In this document: positions 16,193 to 23,754 of the stretch, piece by piece | Numbering within the stretch: the stretch's first letter is position 1 | How the letters are laid out: each line of letters opens with the position of its first letter | NCBI RefSeq assembly: GCF_006547145.1 | Contig: NZ_CP041244.1 | Location: 5,704,001-5,768,000, forward strand | Source: Actinomadura sp. WMMA1423 | GTDB taxonomy: Bacteria; Actinomycetota; Actinomycetes; Streptosporangiales; Streptosporangiaceae | DNA: 64,000 nt | Direction: 5' to 3' | Notes under the pieces: generated by a model | Told to the model about the DNA's origin: nothing | Seen by the model: the letters and a program-made list of their open reading frames with translations, nothing else | Database searches by the model: none | Program-made: the position numbers and the translations under genes

Positions 16193-17661
16193 TCGTGGTC
16201 GGCGGCGGGGTCGGCGGGATGGCCGCCGCGCTTCGCATGGCGCGCGGCGGGCACGGCGTCCGCCTCTACGAGCGGCTGGACCGGCTCGGCGGGAAGCTGG
16301 CGGAGCGCGAGCGGGACGGGTTCACGTTCTCGCTGGGCCCGTCGCTGCTGACCATGCCGCACCTGTTCCGGGAACTCGGCGCCGACGTCCCGCTGGTGGA
16401 GCTGGACGAGCTGTGCCGGTACCACTTCGCCGACGGGGCGCGGCTGCGCGCGTTCCGCGACCCCGACCTGATGGCGAAGGAGGTCGACGGCCTGGGCACG
16501 GCGCAGGGAGCGGCATGGCGGTCCTTCTACCGGTGGGCGGAGGAGTGCCTCGCGGCCTCGCAGCGGACGTTCTTCGCCGGGCCGCTCGGCCGTCCCCCCG
16601 AACGGCCCCGGTTCGGCGACCTGTTCGCGGTCGCGCCGGGCCGGACGCTGGACGGGCTGGCGCGGCGCTTCTTCGACGACCCGCGGCTGCGCCAGTACGT
16701 GGGCCGGTACGCGACCTACGCGGGGTCGAGCCCGTACCGGGCGCCGGCCGCCCTCGGCTGCGTCCCGGCCATCGAGCACGGGGACGGCGGCTGGTACGTG
16801 CCGGGCGGCCTGCCCCGGATCGCCGACGCCCTCGCCCGCCTCCTGGCCGAGGCCGGCGTCGAGGTGCACACGGGGACCGAGGTGGCGGAGGTGACCGCCG
16901 ACCGCTCGGCGGTGACGGGCGTGGTGCTGGAGTCGGGGGAGCGGGTGAGCGCGGACGCCGTGGTCGTCAACGCCGACGCCGCCGCGCTGTACGGGTGGCT
17001 GCTCCCCGACCGGCGGAGGCTGCGCAGGCTCGCGGGACTCGGCCTGTCGTCGTCGGCGCTGCTGCTGCTCGCGGGTGTGGAGGGCCGGACGGAGGGGCTG
17101 CCGCACCATTCCGTCGTCTTCTCCGCGGACTACCGGAAGGAGTTCGACGACATCTTCCGGCGGAGGGTGCCGCCGGACGACCCGACCGTCTACATCGGCT
17201 GCTCGGCGGTGGACGACCCGACGCAGGCCCCGGACGGGGCGGAGAACTGGGTGATGCTGGTGAACGTCCCGGCCCGCGATCCCGGCCGGTGGCCGATGTC
17301 CCGCGAGTCGTACCGGGACCTGGTGCTGGAGCGGCTCGCGAAGCGCGGGCACGACCTCTCGGGACGGCTCCGTTTCGTGGAGATGTTCACGCCCGCCGAC
17401 CTGCGCGACCGGTACGGGGCCTGGGGCGGGGCCATCTACGGCAGCGCCTACCAGGGTCGTTTCGCGCCGTTCCGCAGGCCGGGCAACCGCGGGCCGCGGC
17501 GCGGTCTCTACCTGGTGGGCGGGTCGGCGCATCCGGGCGGCGGCCTCCCGCTCGTCACGATGGGCGGGCGGATCGTCGCCTCCCTCGTCGACGAGGACTT
17601 CGGACGCCGGGGCTTGAGGGGTGCCCGCCGCCCCGCGCCGTCCGACCGGACGGAGACGTGA
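16180..17661 (+). CDS. CrtD/CrtI-family carotenoid desaturase (phytoene-desaturase-like oxidoreductase)
   Basis: A 493-aa FAD enzyme with the N-terminal dinucleotide fold EVIVVGGGVGGMAAALRMA, then GGKLAERERDGFTFSLGPSLLTM. The C-terminal IYGSAYQGRFAPFRRPGNR and YLVGGSAHPGGGLPLVTMGG are typical of hydroxycarotenoid 3,4-desaturases (CrtD) and related oxidases more than of CrtI itself. GGAGG at 16170-16174 fixes ATG 16180. It lies between the hydratase and a glycosyltransferase. It probably introduces a 3,4 double bond next to the 1-hydroxyl. A terminal oxidase role (CrtP-like) is the alternative. Confidence 0.82.
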   Translation: MAEVIVVGGGVGGMAAALRMARGGHGVRLYERLDRLGGKLAERERDGFTFSLGPSLLTMPHLFRELGADVPLVELDELCRYHFADGARLRAFRDPDLMAKEVDGLGTAQGAAWRSFYRWAEECLAASQRTFFAGPLGRPPERPRFGDLFAVAPGRTLDGLARRFFDDPRLRQYVGRYATYAGSSPYRAPAALGCVPAIEHGDGGWYVPGGLPRIADALARLLAEAGVEVHTGTEVAEVTADRSAVTGVVLESGERVSADAVVVNADAAALYGWLLPDRRRLRRLAGLGLSSSALLLLAGVEGRTEGLPHHSVVFSADYRKEFDDIFRRRVPPDDPTVYIGCSAVDDPTQAPDGAENWVMLVNVPARDPGRWPMSRESYRDLVLERLAKRGHDLSGRLRFVEMFTPADLRDRYGAWGGAIYGSAYQGRFAPFRRPGNRGPRRGLYLVGGSAHPGGGLPLVTMGGRIVASLVDEDFGRRGLRGARRPAPSDRTET

Positions 17662-18851
17662 TGAGACCGCTCACCGTGCTCCAGGCGGCGGCCGCCGCGG
17701 TCGTCGCGGCGCGGCTCGCCCGGGGCCGCCACCGTCCCGCGCCGCTGAGCGCGGGGACCTCAGGGCCACCCGCGGAGCGCGTGTCCGTGGTGATCCCGGC
17801 CCGCGACGAGGAGGCCCGCCTCGAAGGCTGCCTCGTGCCGCTGCTCGGCGACCCGGCGGTGGGAGAGGTGATCGTCGTGGACGACGAGTCCCGCGACGGC
17901 ACCGCGCGGCTGGCCAAGGGGCTCGGCGCCGTCGTCGTCTCCGGCGCCCCGCTGCCGGACGGGTGGGTCGGCAAGCAGTGGGCCCTGCACCAGGGCGTGC
18001 GGGCCGCGACCGGCCCGATCGTCGTCATGCTGGACGCCGACACGCGTCCCAAGGCGGGCCTCTGCGCGGAGCTGGCGGCGCTGCTGCGCACCTGCGACCT
18101 GGTGAGCGCGGGGCCCCGGTTCATCTGCGGCGGCGCGGTGGAGCAGGCCCTGCACGCATCGCTCCTGGCCACGCTCGTCTACCGCTTCGGTCCCATCGGC
18201 CCGACACGCCCGGGCGGTCCCATCCGGCGGGAGGCGGCCGTGGAGCGGCTGCTCGTCAACGGCCAGTGCATGGCCTTCCGCAAGGCGCGGATGGCCGACG
18301 CCGACGGGTTCGCGCGGGTCAGGCACCACCTCACCGACGATGTGGCGCTCGGGCGGCTGCTCGCCCGTGACGGCTGGCGGGTCGCGTTCGTGGACGCCGG
18401 CCCGCTCCTGGAGGTGGACATGCACACCTCCGCCGCGAACGTGTGGCGCGAGTGGGGGCGGTCCATCGCGCTGCGGGACGTGACCCCGGCGGCCCGGCTG
18501 GCGGGCGATCTGGCCGTGGTCTGGCTCACCGCCGCGCTTCCCGTCCTGCGGCTCGCGGCGGGACGGCCGACGCCGCTCGACCTCGGCCTGCTGGCGCAGC
18601 GGCTGCTGCTCGTGACGGCGCTGCGCGGCAGCTACGTCAGCCCCGGCCCCGGCCTGGCGGCGTCCCCGCTTCTGGACGTGGCGGCGGCCGCCCGGCTCAC
18701 CTGGTCCGTCCTGCTGCCGGCGCGCTCCTGGCGCGGCCGGGACTACGGCAGGAAGCACGGCAGGCACCGCCGCCGCGGCGACGGCCGGAGGCACGGCGGG
18801 TTCAGGCCCGCCGTCCGGCCAGCGCGGCCTGTCCGAAGCGCAGCCCGATGA
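17661..18851 (+). CDS. Membrane-associated family 2 glycosyltransferase (CrtQ-like), probable carotenoid glycosyltransferase
   Basis: A 396-aa GT2 enzyme with N-terminal hydrophobic segment, then VSVVIPARDEEARLEGCL, DDESRDGTA, the DxD-like LDADT, a QCMAFRK acceptor region and DDVALGRLLARDGWRV near the catalytic base. The C-terminal third is hydrophobic. This architecture is shared with CrtQ of staphyloxanthin synthesis. Its start overlaps the desaturase stop by 1 nt (TGATG), so the two are coupled. It probably attaches a sugar to the carotenoid hydroxyl. Its last 50 nt overlap the 3' end of the opposite plsY gene; the basic KHGRHRRRGDGRRHGG tail lies in this overlap. Confidence 0.8.
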   Translation: MRPLTVLQAAAAAVVAARLARGRHRPAPLSAGTSGPPAERVSVVIPARDEEARLEGCLVPLLGDPAVGEVIVVDDESRDGTARLAKGLGAVVVSGAPLPDGWVGKQWALHQGVRAATGPIVVMLDADTRPKAGLCAELAALLRTCDLVSAGPRFICGGAVEQALHASLLATLVYRFGPIGPTRPGGPIRREAAVERLLVNGQCMAFRKARMADADGFARVRHHLTDDVALGRLLARDGWRVAFVDAGPLLEVDMHTSAANVWREWGRSIALRDVTPAARLAGDLAVVWLTAALPVLRLAAGRPTPLDLGLLAQRLLLVTALRGSYVSPGPGLAASPLLDVAAAARLTWSVLLPARSWRGRDYGRKHGRHRRRGDGRRHGGFRPAVRPARPVRSAAR

Positions 18852-19389
18852 GGCACATGAGCGCCCCGGTCCCGGCGACCTGCTCGACCGGCGCGAAGAA
18901 CAGCTGGAGCACCGGCAGCGAGAACACCGCGAGGCGGGTGCCCCACGCGAAGGAGAAGGCGAGGCTCCCCGCGAAGAGCAGCGCGAGGCCGAGCGCGAAC
19001 GCCGCGGGGCAGATCACCGCGAACCCGCCCGCGAACGTGAGGATCGAGCGTCCGCCCCGGCGGCCGGCGAACGCCGGCCAGGCGTGGCCGGCCATCGCCG
19101 CGCCGACCGCCGCGTACACCGGCAGGACGCTCGCCCCGGCCCCGCTCGCGAGCAGCCCGACCAGCCCGGCGGCCGTCCCCTTGAGCATGTCGCCCGCGAA
19201 GACGGGCACGGCGGCCCGCCGCCCGAGTTGCTCCTTGACGTTCCAGAAGCCGGGGTTGCGGTCGCCGGCGTCGCGCGGGTCGAGCCCGTGGGCGCGCCCG
19301 ACGAGCACCGCGACCGGCACCGAGCCGAGCAGGTAACCGCCGATGACCGCGACGAGCACGGGAAACCCCGCCGCGAGAACGGAAATCAT
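18802..19389 (-). CDS. plsY: PlsY-family glycerol-3-phosphate/acyl-phosphate acyltransferase paralogue
   Basis: A 195-aa multi-pass membrane protein. YLLGSVPVAVLVGR and DAGDRNPGFWNVKEQLG match PlsY motif 1 (GSIP...GSGNIGATN), DMLKG is the second motif and GHAWPAFAGRRGGR the third. PlsY transfers acyl groups from acyl-phosphate (made by PlsX) to glycerol 3-phosphate. Motif 1 has DRNPGFWNV instead of GSGNIGATNV, a notable shift. GAGGTG upstream favours ATG 19389 over 19407. Both its ends overlap genes on the other strand. Within a carotenoid cluster it may acylate the glycosyl carotenoid; this is a hypothesis. Confidence 0.8.
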   Translation of the reverse strand: MISVLAAGFPVLVAVIGGYLLGSVPVAVLVGRAHGLDPRDAGDRNPGFWNVKEQLGRRAAVPVFAGDMLKGTAAGLVGLLASGAGASVLPVYAAVGAAMAGHAWPAFAGRRGGRSILTFAGGFAVICPAAFALGLALLFAGSLAFSFAWGTRLAVFSLPVLQLFFAPVEQVAGTGALMCLIGLRFGQAALAGRRA

Positions 19390-20113
19390 CGCCTCGTTCC
19401 ACCTCATCAGGTATCCGGGAGCGGACGCCATGCGGCACATGGCGTTCGACCGGCCGGTGCTGCGCGGCACCGGCGGCCTGCGGTTCTGGCGGCTGCTCGG
19501 GACGGGGCGGGGCAGGTCCACGGGCCTCGGCGCCGACCTGCGGCGCTGGGCCCTGTTCGCGGTGTGGGACGGCGAACCGGCGCTGGAGCGCTTCCTCGCG
19601 AGCTCGCCGATCGCGGCGCGGTGGCGGGAGGAGGCCGAGGAGGCCTGGCATGTGCGCCTCGCGCCGCTGGCGTCCCACGGCGGCTGGGGAGGGGCCGATC
19701 CGCTCGCCGGCGCCGGCCCCCCGCCTTCGCCGCACGGGCCGGTGGCCGTGCTGACCAGGGCGTCGGTCCGTCCGCGACGGCTGGTGGCCTTCTACCGCTC
19801 CGTCCCGGACGTGGACCGGCTGCTGCGCGGGCAGGACGGCTGCCTCGACACGGTCGGGATCGGGGAGTGGCCGCTCGCCCGGCAGGCGACGTTCTCGCTC
19901 TGGCGGGACGAGGCGTCCGTCCGCCGCTACGCCTACCAGGCGGGCGCCCACCGGGACGTGATCGGGCGGGTCCGCCGCGAGGACTGGTACAGCGAGGAGC
20001 TCTTCGCCCGCTTCGTCCCGTTCGGGAGTGACGGCTCCTGGGACGGCCGCGACCCGCTGTCCCCCGGCGGAGGTGAGGGAGCCGCTCACGGCACCGGCCC
20101 GGGCGCGCGCTGA
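19343..20113 (+). CDS. crtA: Spheroidene monooxygenase-like carotenoid ketolase (CrtA family)
   Basis: A 256-aa protein whose whole length parallels Rhodobacter CrtA: IIASFHLIRYPG at the start, FWRLLGTGRG, ALFAVWDGEPAL, PVAVLTRASVRP, GIGEWPLARQATFSLWRDE and WYSEELFARF. CrtA is a haem-dependent oxygenase that introduces a 2-keto group into acyclic carotenoids. The IIASFHLIR segment aligns with CrtA's own N-terminus, so the start must be upstream of it; ATG 19343 is the only ATG that does so. The gene therefore overlaps the 5' end of the divergent plsY by 47 nt. Its 3' end overlaps plsX by 28 nt. Confidence 0.85.
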   Translation: MTATSTGNPAARTEIIASFHLIRYPGADAMRHMAFDRPVLRGTGGLRFWRLLGTGRGRSTGLGADLRRWALFAVWDGEPALERFLASSPIAARWREEAEEAWHVRLAPLASHGGWGGADPLAGAGPPPSPHGPVAVLTRASVRPRRLVAFYRSVPDVDRLLRGQDGCLDTVGIGEWPLARQATFSLWRDEASVRRYAYQAGAHRDVIGRVRREDWYSEELFARFVPFGSDGSWDGRDPLSPGGGEGAAHGTGPGAR

Positions 20114-21132
20114 CCGCCGACGACGCCGGGCGCCCCCGCGCCCCCGGTCGCATGCGTCATCTCAGCCACCTCGGCGGGAGCGGTGAGGGAGGGGGCCGCC
20201 AGGTCGCGCGCCACCGCGCACGCGCGTGCGACGGCCGTCGCGCTGGACGATCCGTGCGCCACGACCACCGTTCCGGTCAGGCCCAGGAGGGCGGCGCCCC
20301 CGTGGGTGTCGGCCGCGTAGAGCCGCGCGACCTCCTCCAGCGGACCGGTATCGGCCCCGGTGCGGGCGACGAGGCCGAGGGTGGTCCGGACGCAGCCCTC
20401 AATGTTCTTCAGCACGACGTTCCCGGTGAACCCGTCGGTCACGACGACGTCGACGGTTCCGGCCAGCACGTCGTGCCCCTCGACGTTGCCGTGGAAGCGC
20501 ACGGGCATCTCCGGCAGCAGCAGCGCGGCGTCGCGGACGAGCCGGTTCCCCTTCCCCGGCTCGGCCCCGATGGACAGCAGGCCCACCGACGGATCGGCGA
20601 CGCCGAGGACGCCGCGCGCGTACTCGGCGCCCAGCGTCGCGAACTGCGCCAGCATCTCCGCCGTCGGGTCGGCGGTCCCGCCCGCGTCGACCAGGACGGT
20701 GAAGCCCGTCGCGCTCGGCAGCGCCACGGCCAGCGCCGGGCGCAGCACGCCCCCGCGCCGCCCGAAGGCGCGGACCGCGCAGGTCACCACCGCGCCGGTG
20801 GACCCGGCCGACACGAACGCGCCCCCCTCGCGCCGGGCCAGCTCGCAGCCCACCATCAGGCTCGACTTCGACTGGAAGGCGGCGCTCGAACCCCGGTCCG
20901 CCATGGGGATCACGTCGTCGGCGTGCTGGACCTCCACCTCACCGATGCCGCCGTGCCGCCGCAGCTCCTCGTCGACCTCGTCGGCCCGTCCCACGAGGAG
21001 GACGGGCACCCCGTGCTCGCGGCGCGCCGCGAGCGCGCCCGGCACCGTCTCGGCGGGCCCGTGGTCGCCGCCCATGGCGTCCAGCACGACCCGGGCCGGC
21101 CCTCCGCGCGGCTCCGCCGTCCCGTCCGTCAT
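20086..21132 (-). CDS. plsX: PlsX-family phosphate acyltransferase paralogue
   Basis: A 348-aa soluble enzyme with the PlsX signatures VVLDAMGGDHGPAETVPGA, SAGSTGAVV, the NVEGHDVLAGTVDVVVTDGFTGNVVLK block and a C-terminal GSSSATAVARA region. PlsX converts acyl-ACP to acyl-phosphate, the donor for PlsY. It starts one base after the phytoene synthase stop, so it is in the crtI-crtB-plsX operon rather than beside rpmF and acpP where housekeeping plsX normally sits. That suggests a paralogue dedicated to the pigment pathway. The C-terminal GGAGAPGVVGGQRAPGPVP tail is not conserved. Confidence 0.88.
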   Translation of the reverse strand: MTDGTAEPRGGPARVVLDAMGGDHGPAETVPGALAARREHGVPVLLVGRADEVDEELRRHGGIGEVEVQHADDVIPMADRGSSAAFQSKSSLMVGCELARREGGAFVSAGSTGAVVTCAVRAFGRRGGVLRPALAVALPSATGFTVLVDAGGTADPTAEMLAQFATLGAEYARGVLGVADPSVGLLSIGAEPGKGNRLVRDAALLLPEMPVRFHGNVEGHDVLAGTVDVVVTDGFTGNVVLKNIEGCVRTTLGLVARTGADTGPLEEVARLYAADTHGGAALLGLTGTVVVAHGSSSATAVARACAVARDLAAPSLTAPAEVAEMTHATGGAGAPGVVGGQRAPGPVP

Positions 21133-21133
21133 G

Positions 21134-22039
21134 TCAGACCGTCCCGGCCGGGACGCGCCGCTCGGCCCGGCCCGCGGCCGACGCCGCCACCAGGTGCCGC
21201 GCGTAGATCACGGCGCGGCGGCGGCGGGGGACGCGCGCCCGCCCGGCCAGCACGTCGTGGCCGGCCGCGGCGATCTCGTCCAGGATGCCGCCGTACAGCT
21301 CGTGCGCGGCGCGGATGCAGGGACGCGAGGACGGCACCAGCAGCTTCACGCCCTCCAGGGCGCGGCTGTAGTGCTCCCGGGCCCGATCGGCCTCGAAGGC
21401 CACCAGCTCGCGGAGGCCCGGGGTGCAGGTGCCGGAGGCGAGGTCGGCCTCGGTCACGCCGAACCTCTTCAGGTCGTTCATCGGGAGGTAGACGCGGCCG
21501 CGTTCCAGGTCCTCGGCCACGTCGCGGATGAAGTTGGTCAGCTGGAACGCCCGGCCCAGCTCCCGGGCGGGCTCGCGCGCCGACCGCCCGCTGCCGGGCA
21601 GGGCCTCCAGGACCGGCAGCATCATCAGTCCGATGGCGGCGGCCGAGCCCTCCATGTAGCCGAGCAGGTCGTCGTAGGTCGCGTACCGGGTGACGGTCAG
21701 GTCGGCCCGCATGGAGTCCAGGAACGCGTCGATGTCCTCGCGCTCGACGTCGAAGGAGCGCACGGTGTGCACGAACGCGGGCAGCACGGGGTCGCGGACG
21801 GGCTCCCCCGCCAGAGCCGTGTCGAGACGGTCCTTGACCTGGTCCAGCGCGGCGGCCCGTCCGTCCGCGCCGGTGGCCTTGTACTCGTCGACGATGTCGT
21901 CCACGTAGCGGGCGAACCCGTAGAGCGCGTGGACGTGCCTGCGCTTCCACCCGGGCAGCAGCAGCGTCGCCAGGTAGAAGGAGCGCCCGTGGCGGGCGTT
22001 GAGTCGGCGGCAGTGCTCGTAGCTCGCGGTCAGCGTCAT
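21134..22039 (-). CDS. crtB: Phytoene synthase
   Basis: A 301-aa all-helical prenyl synthase. The aspartate-rich motifs are ARYVDDIVDEYK and DVAEDLERGRVYLP, with the QLTNFIRD and RSFYLATLLLP segments typical of CrtB. It condenses two geranylgeranyl diphosphates to phytoene. Its ATG overlaps the crtI stop by 4 nt. Together with CrtI it supplies lycopene for the pathway. The frame stays open far upstream, but that part is a shadow of crtI. Confidence 0.94.
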   Translation of the reverse strand: MTLTASYEHCRRLNARHGRSFYLATLLLPGWKRRHVHALYGFARYVDDIVDEYKATGADGRAAALDQVKDRLDTALAGEPVRDPVLPAFVHTVRSFDVEREDIDAFLDSMRADLTVTRYATYDDLLGYMEGSAAAIGLMMLPVLEALPGSGRSAREPARELGRAFQLTNFIRDVAEDLERGRVYLPMNDLKRFGVTEADLASGTCTPGLRELVAFEADRAREHYSRALEGVKLLVPSSRPCIRAAHELYGGILDEIAAAGHDVLAGRARVPRRRRAVIYARHLVAASAAGRAERRVPAGTV

Positions 22040-23541
22040 CGGGCGCCCTCCAGGATCCGGGCGGCGGCCAGCCTCCCGGAGATCAGCGCCGGCGGGACCC
22101 CCACGCCGGGCGCGGTGTACATCCCGGCGAAGTGCAGCCCCGGGACACGGCGGCTCCGGCCGGACGGGCGGAACCACGCCGTCTGCCGGAAGCGGTGGTC
22201 GAGGGCGAAGGGCGTGCCCGCCGAATGGCCGAGGCGCGCCCACGCCGGTGGGTCGAAGGTCGCTCCGGGGGCGCCCGACAGGTCGCCGTACCCGAGGTCG
22301 GCGAGACGGCCCAGCAGGCGGTCCTCGAGCTGCGGGGCGAGGCGGTCCCAGTCGGCTCCGCCCGCCAGGTTCGGCGCGGGCTCCAGGACGCTCAGCGTGG
22401 AGTGCCCGGAGGGTGCGGCCGTCTCGTCCGATTCGGGGTACGTCACGAGGAGGCTCGGATCGGGCTGCGGCCGCCCGGCCGAGAGGGCGGAGAAGACGCC
22501 GCCCCACTCGCGGCCGAAGTGCAGGGTGTGGTGGGCCCGGCCTGGCAGCCGCCGGTCCAGCCCGAAGTGCATGACCAGGCAGGACGGCGAGTACCGCGGC
22601 CTGCGCAGGCGCCAGTCCCTGGCCGCCTCGGGCAGCAGCCCGGCGTGCGCCCGCGGAAGGTCGCAGGCCACGACGACGCTGCTCGCGCGGATCCGCTCGC
22701 CGGTGTCCAGCCGGACGGCGGCCACCCCGTCCGCGCCGGTCTCGACCCGATCGGCGCGGACGCCGTAGTGGATCGACGCCCCGGCCTTCTCCGCGACGGT
22801 CGCCAGCGCGTGCGGCACGGCGTGCATACCGCCGCGCTCCGGGAAGTAGACGCCGCCGACGGTGTCCATGTGCGCGACGACCGCGTAGATCGCCAGGGCC
22901 TTGTGCGGCGGCAGCCCCACGTAGAGGGACTGGAAGGTGTGGGCCCGGACGAGCCGCTCGTCGGTCAGGTGGGCGGCGACGAAGCGGTCCAGGCGCCGGA
23001 ACCCGCCCGCCGCCGCCAGCCTGAGCAGCGCGTAGGGGCGGGCCATTCCGCGCAGGCGGGTCATGTCCGCGTCGATGAACGACGACCACTCCGCCTCGAA
23101 CATCTCCCCGAGCCGGTGCCGGAACCGCAGGTACCGCGCCGCCTCGGCCGGACCGCACAGCTCCCGGACGTTCCCGGCCATCCGCTCGGCGCCGCCCACC
23201 ACGTCCAGCCGGGTCCCGTCGTGGAACGCCAGCCGGTAGAAGGGGTCCAGGCGCCGCAGCGGCAGCACGCTGTCCAGGTCCGCGCCCGCCGCGCCGAACG
23301 TCTCGGCGAGCACCTCCGGCATGGTCAGCACCGAAGGGCCGGTGTCGAACCTGTACTCGCCGGGGCGCCCTGGGCGGCCGGTGCGCGCCGTGCCGCAGCA
23401 CCCGCCTGGCACGTCCCTGGCCTCGACCACCACCACGTCGCGGCCCCCCGCCGCCAGGTGGATCGCGGCGGACAGGCCGCCGAGGCCCGCCCCGATCACC
23501 ACGACCGGGCCCCGCCCTCCTGCCCGCGGACTCCTCCCCAT
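22036..23541 (-). CDS. crtI: Phytoene desaturase
   Basis: A 501-aa FAD-dependent desaturase. It has PVVVIGAGLGGLSAAIHLAAGG, VVEARDVPGGCCGT and YRFDTGPSVLTMPEVLAETF at the N-terminus, HMDTVGGVYFPERGGMHAVP in the middle, and LHFAGMYTAPGVGVPPALISG at the C-terminus. These are standard CrtI features for conversion of phytoene to lycopene. The frame is open up to 23724, but residues before MGRSPRAGG are unlike the family and include a tandem repeat, so ATG 23541 was chosen. It is the first gene of crtI-crtB-plsX. Confidence 0.93.
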   Translation of the reverse strand: MGRSPRAGGRGPVVVIGAGLGGLSAAIHLAAGGRDVVVVEARDVPGGCCGTARTGRPGRPGEYRFDTGPSVLTMPEVLAETFGAAGADLDSVLPLRRLDPFYRLAFHDGTRLDVVGGAERMAGNVRELCGPAEAARYLRFRHRLGEMFEAEWSSFIDADMTRLRGMARPYALLRLAAAGGFRRLDRFVAAHLTDERLVRAHTFQSLYVGLPPHKALAIYAVVAHMDTVGGVYFPERGGMHAVPHALATVAEKAGASIHYGVRADRVETGADGVAAVRLDTGERIRASSVVVACDLPRAHAGLLPEAARDWRLRRPRYSPSCLVMHFGLDRRLPGRAHHTLHFGREWGGVFSALSAGRPQPDPSLLVTYPESDETAAPSGHSTLSVLEPAPNLAGGADWDRLAPQLEDRLLGRLADLGYGDLSGAPGATFDPPAWARLGHSAGTPFALDHRFRQTAWFRPSGRSRRVPGLHFAGMYTAPGVGVPPALISGRLAAARILEGAR

Positions 23542-23663
23542 CAGCACCGTCCAGGGTGGCCGTGCGGGTGAGCCCCACGATGTCGGGTTCGCACTGTTTC
23601 CTCCGTCGTCGTTCCCTGTCGGCCCGAGCCGGATCCGCTGCCCGTCCAAGACCGCTGATGTCT

Positions 23664-23699
23664 GGTCTGCGCGGTTCTTCGGGTCTGCACAGTTCTTCG
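23664..23699. repeat. Tandem 18-bp direct repeat upstream of crtI
   Basis: GGTCTGCGCGGTTCTTCG (23664-23681) is followed at once by GGTCTGCACAGTTCTTCG (23682-23699), two differences in 18. It lies 123 nt upstream of crtI within a 213-bp non-coding gap. Direct repeats are the binding format of CarH/LitR tetramers, so this is a candidate operator. On the minus strand each unit starts CGAAGAAC, which could also be an ECF -35-like GAAC element. Confidence 0.6.
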
Positions 23700-23754
23700 A
23701 GACGCGACGGCCGGTCGGTTGCATCGCCCCGCGGCGGGGACGGCGGCCCGGGCC

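Noticed and set aside
23542..23724. Longer start for crtI at 23724
   Set aside because: The added residues are not CrtI-like and include the 18-bp tandem repeat. The Rossmann strand begins normally after MGRSPRAGG.
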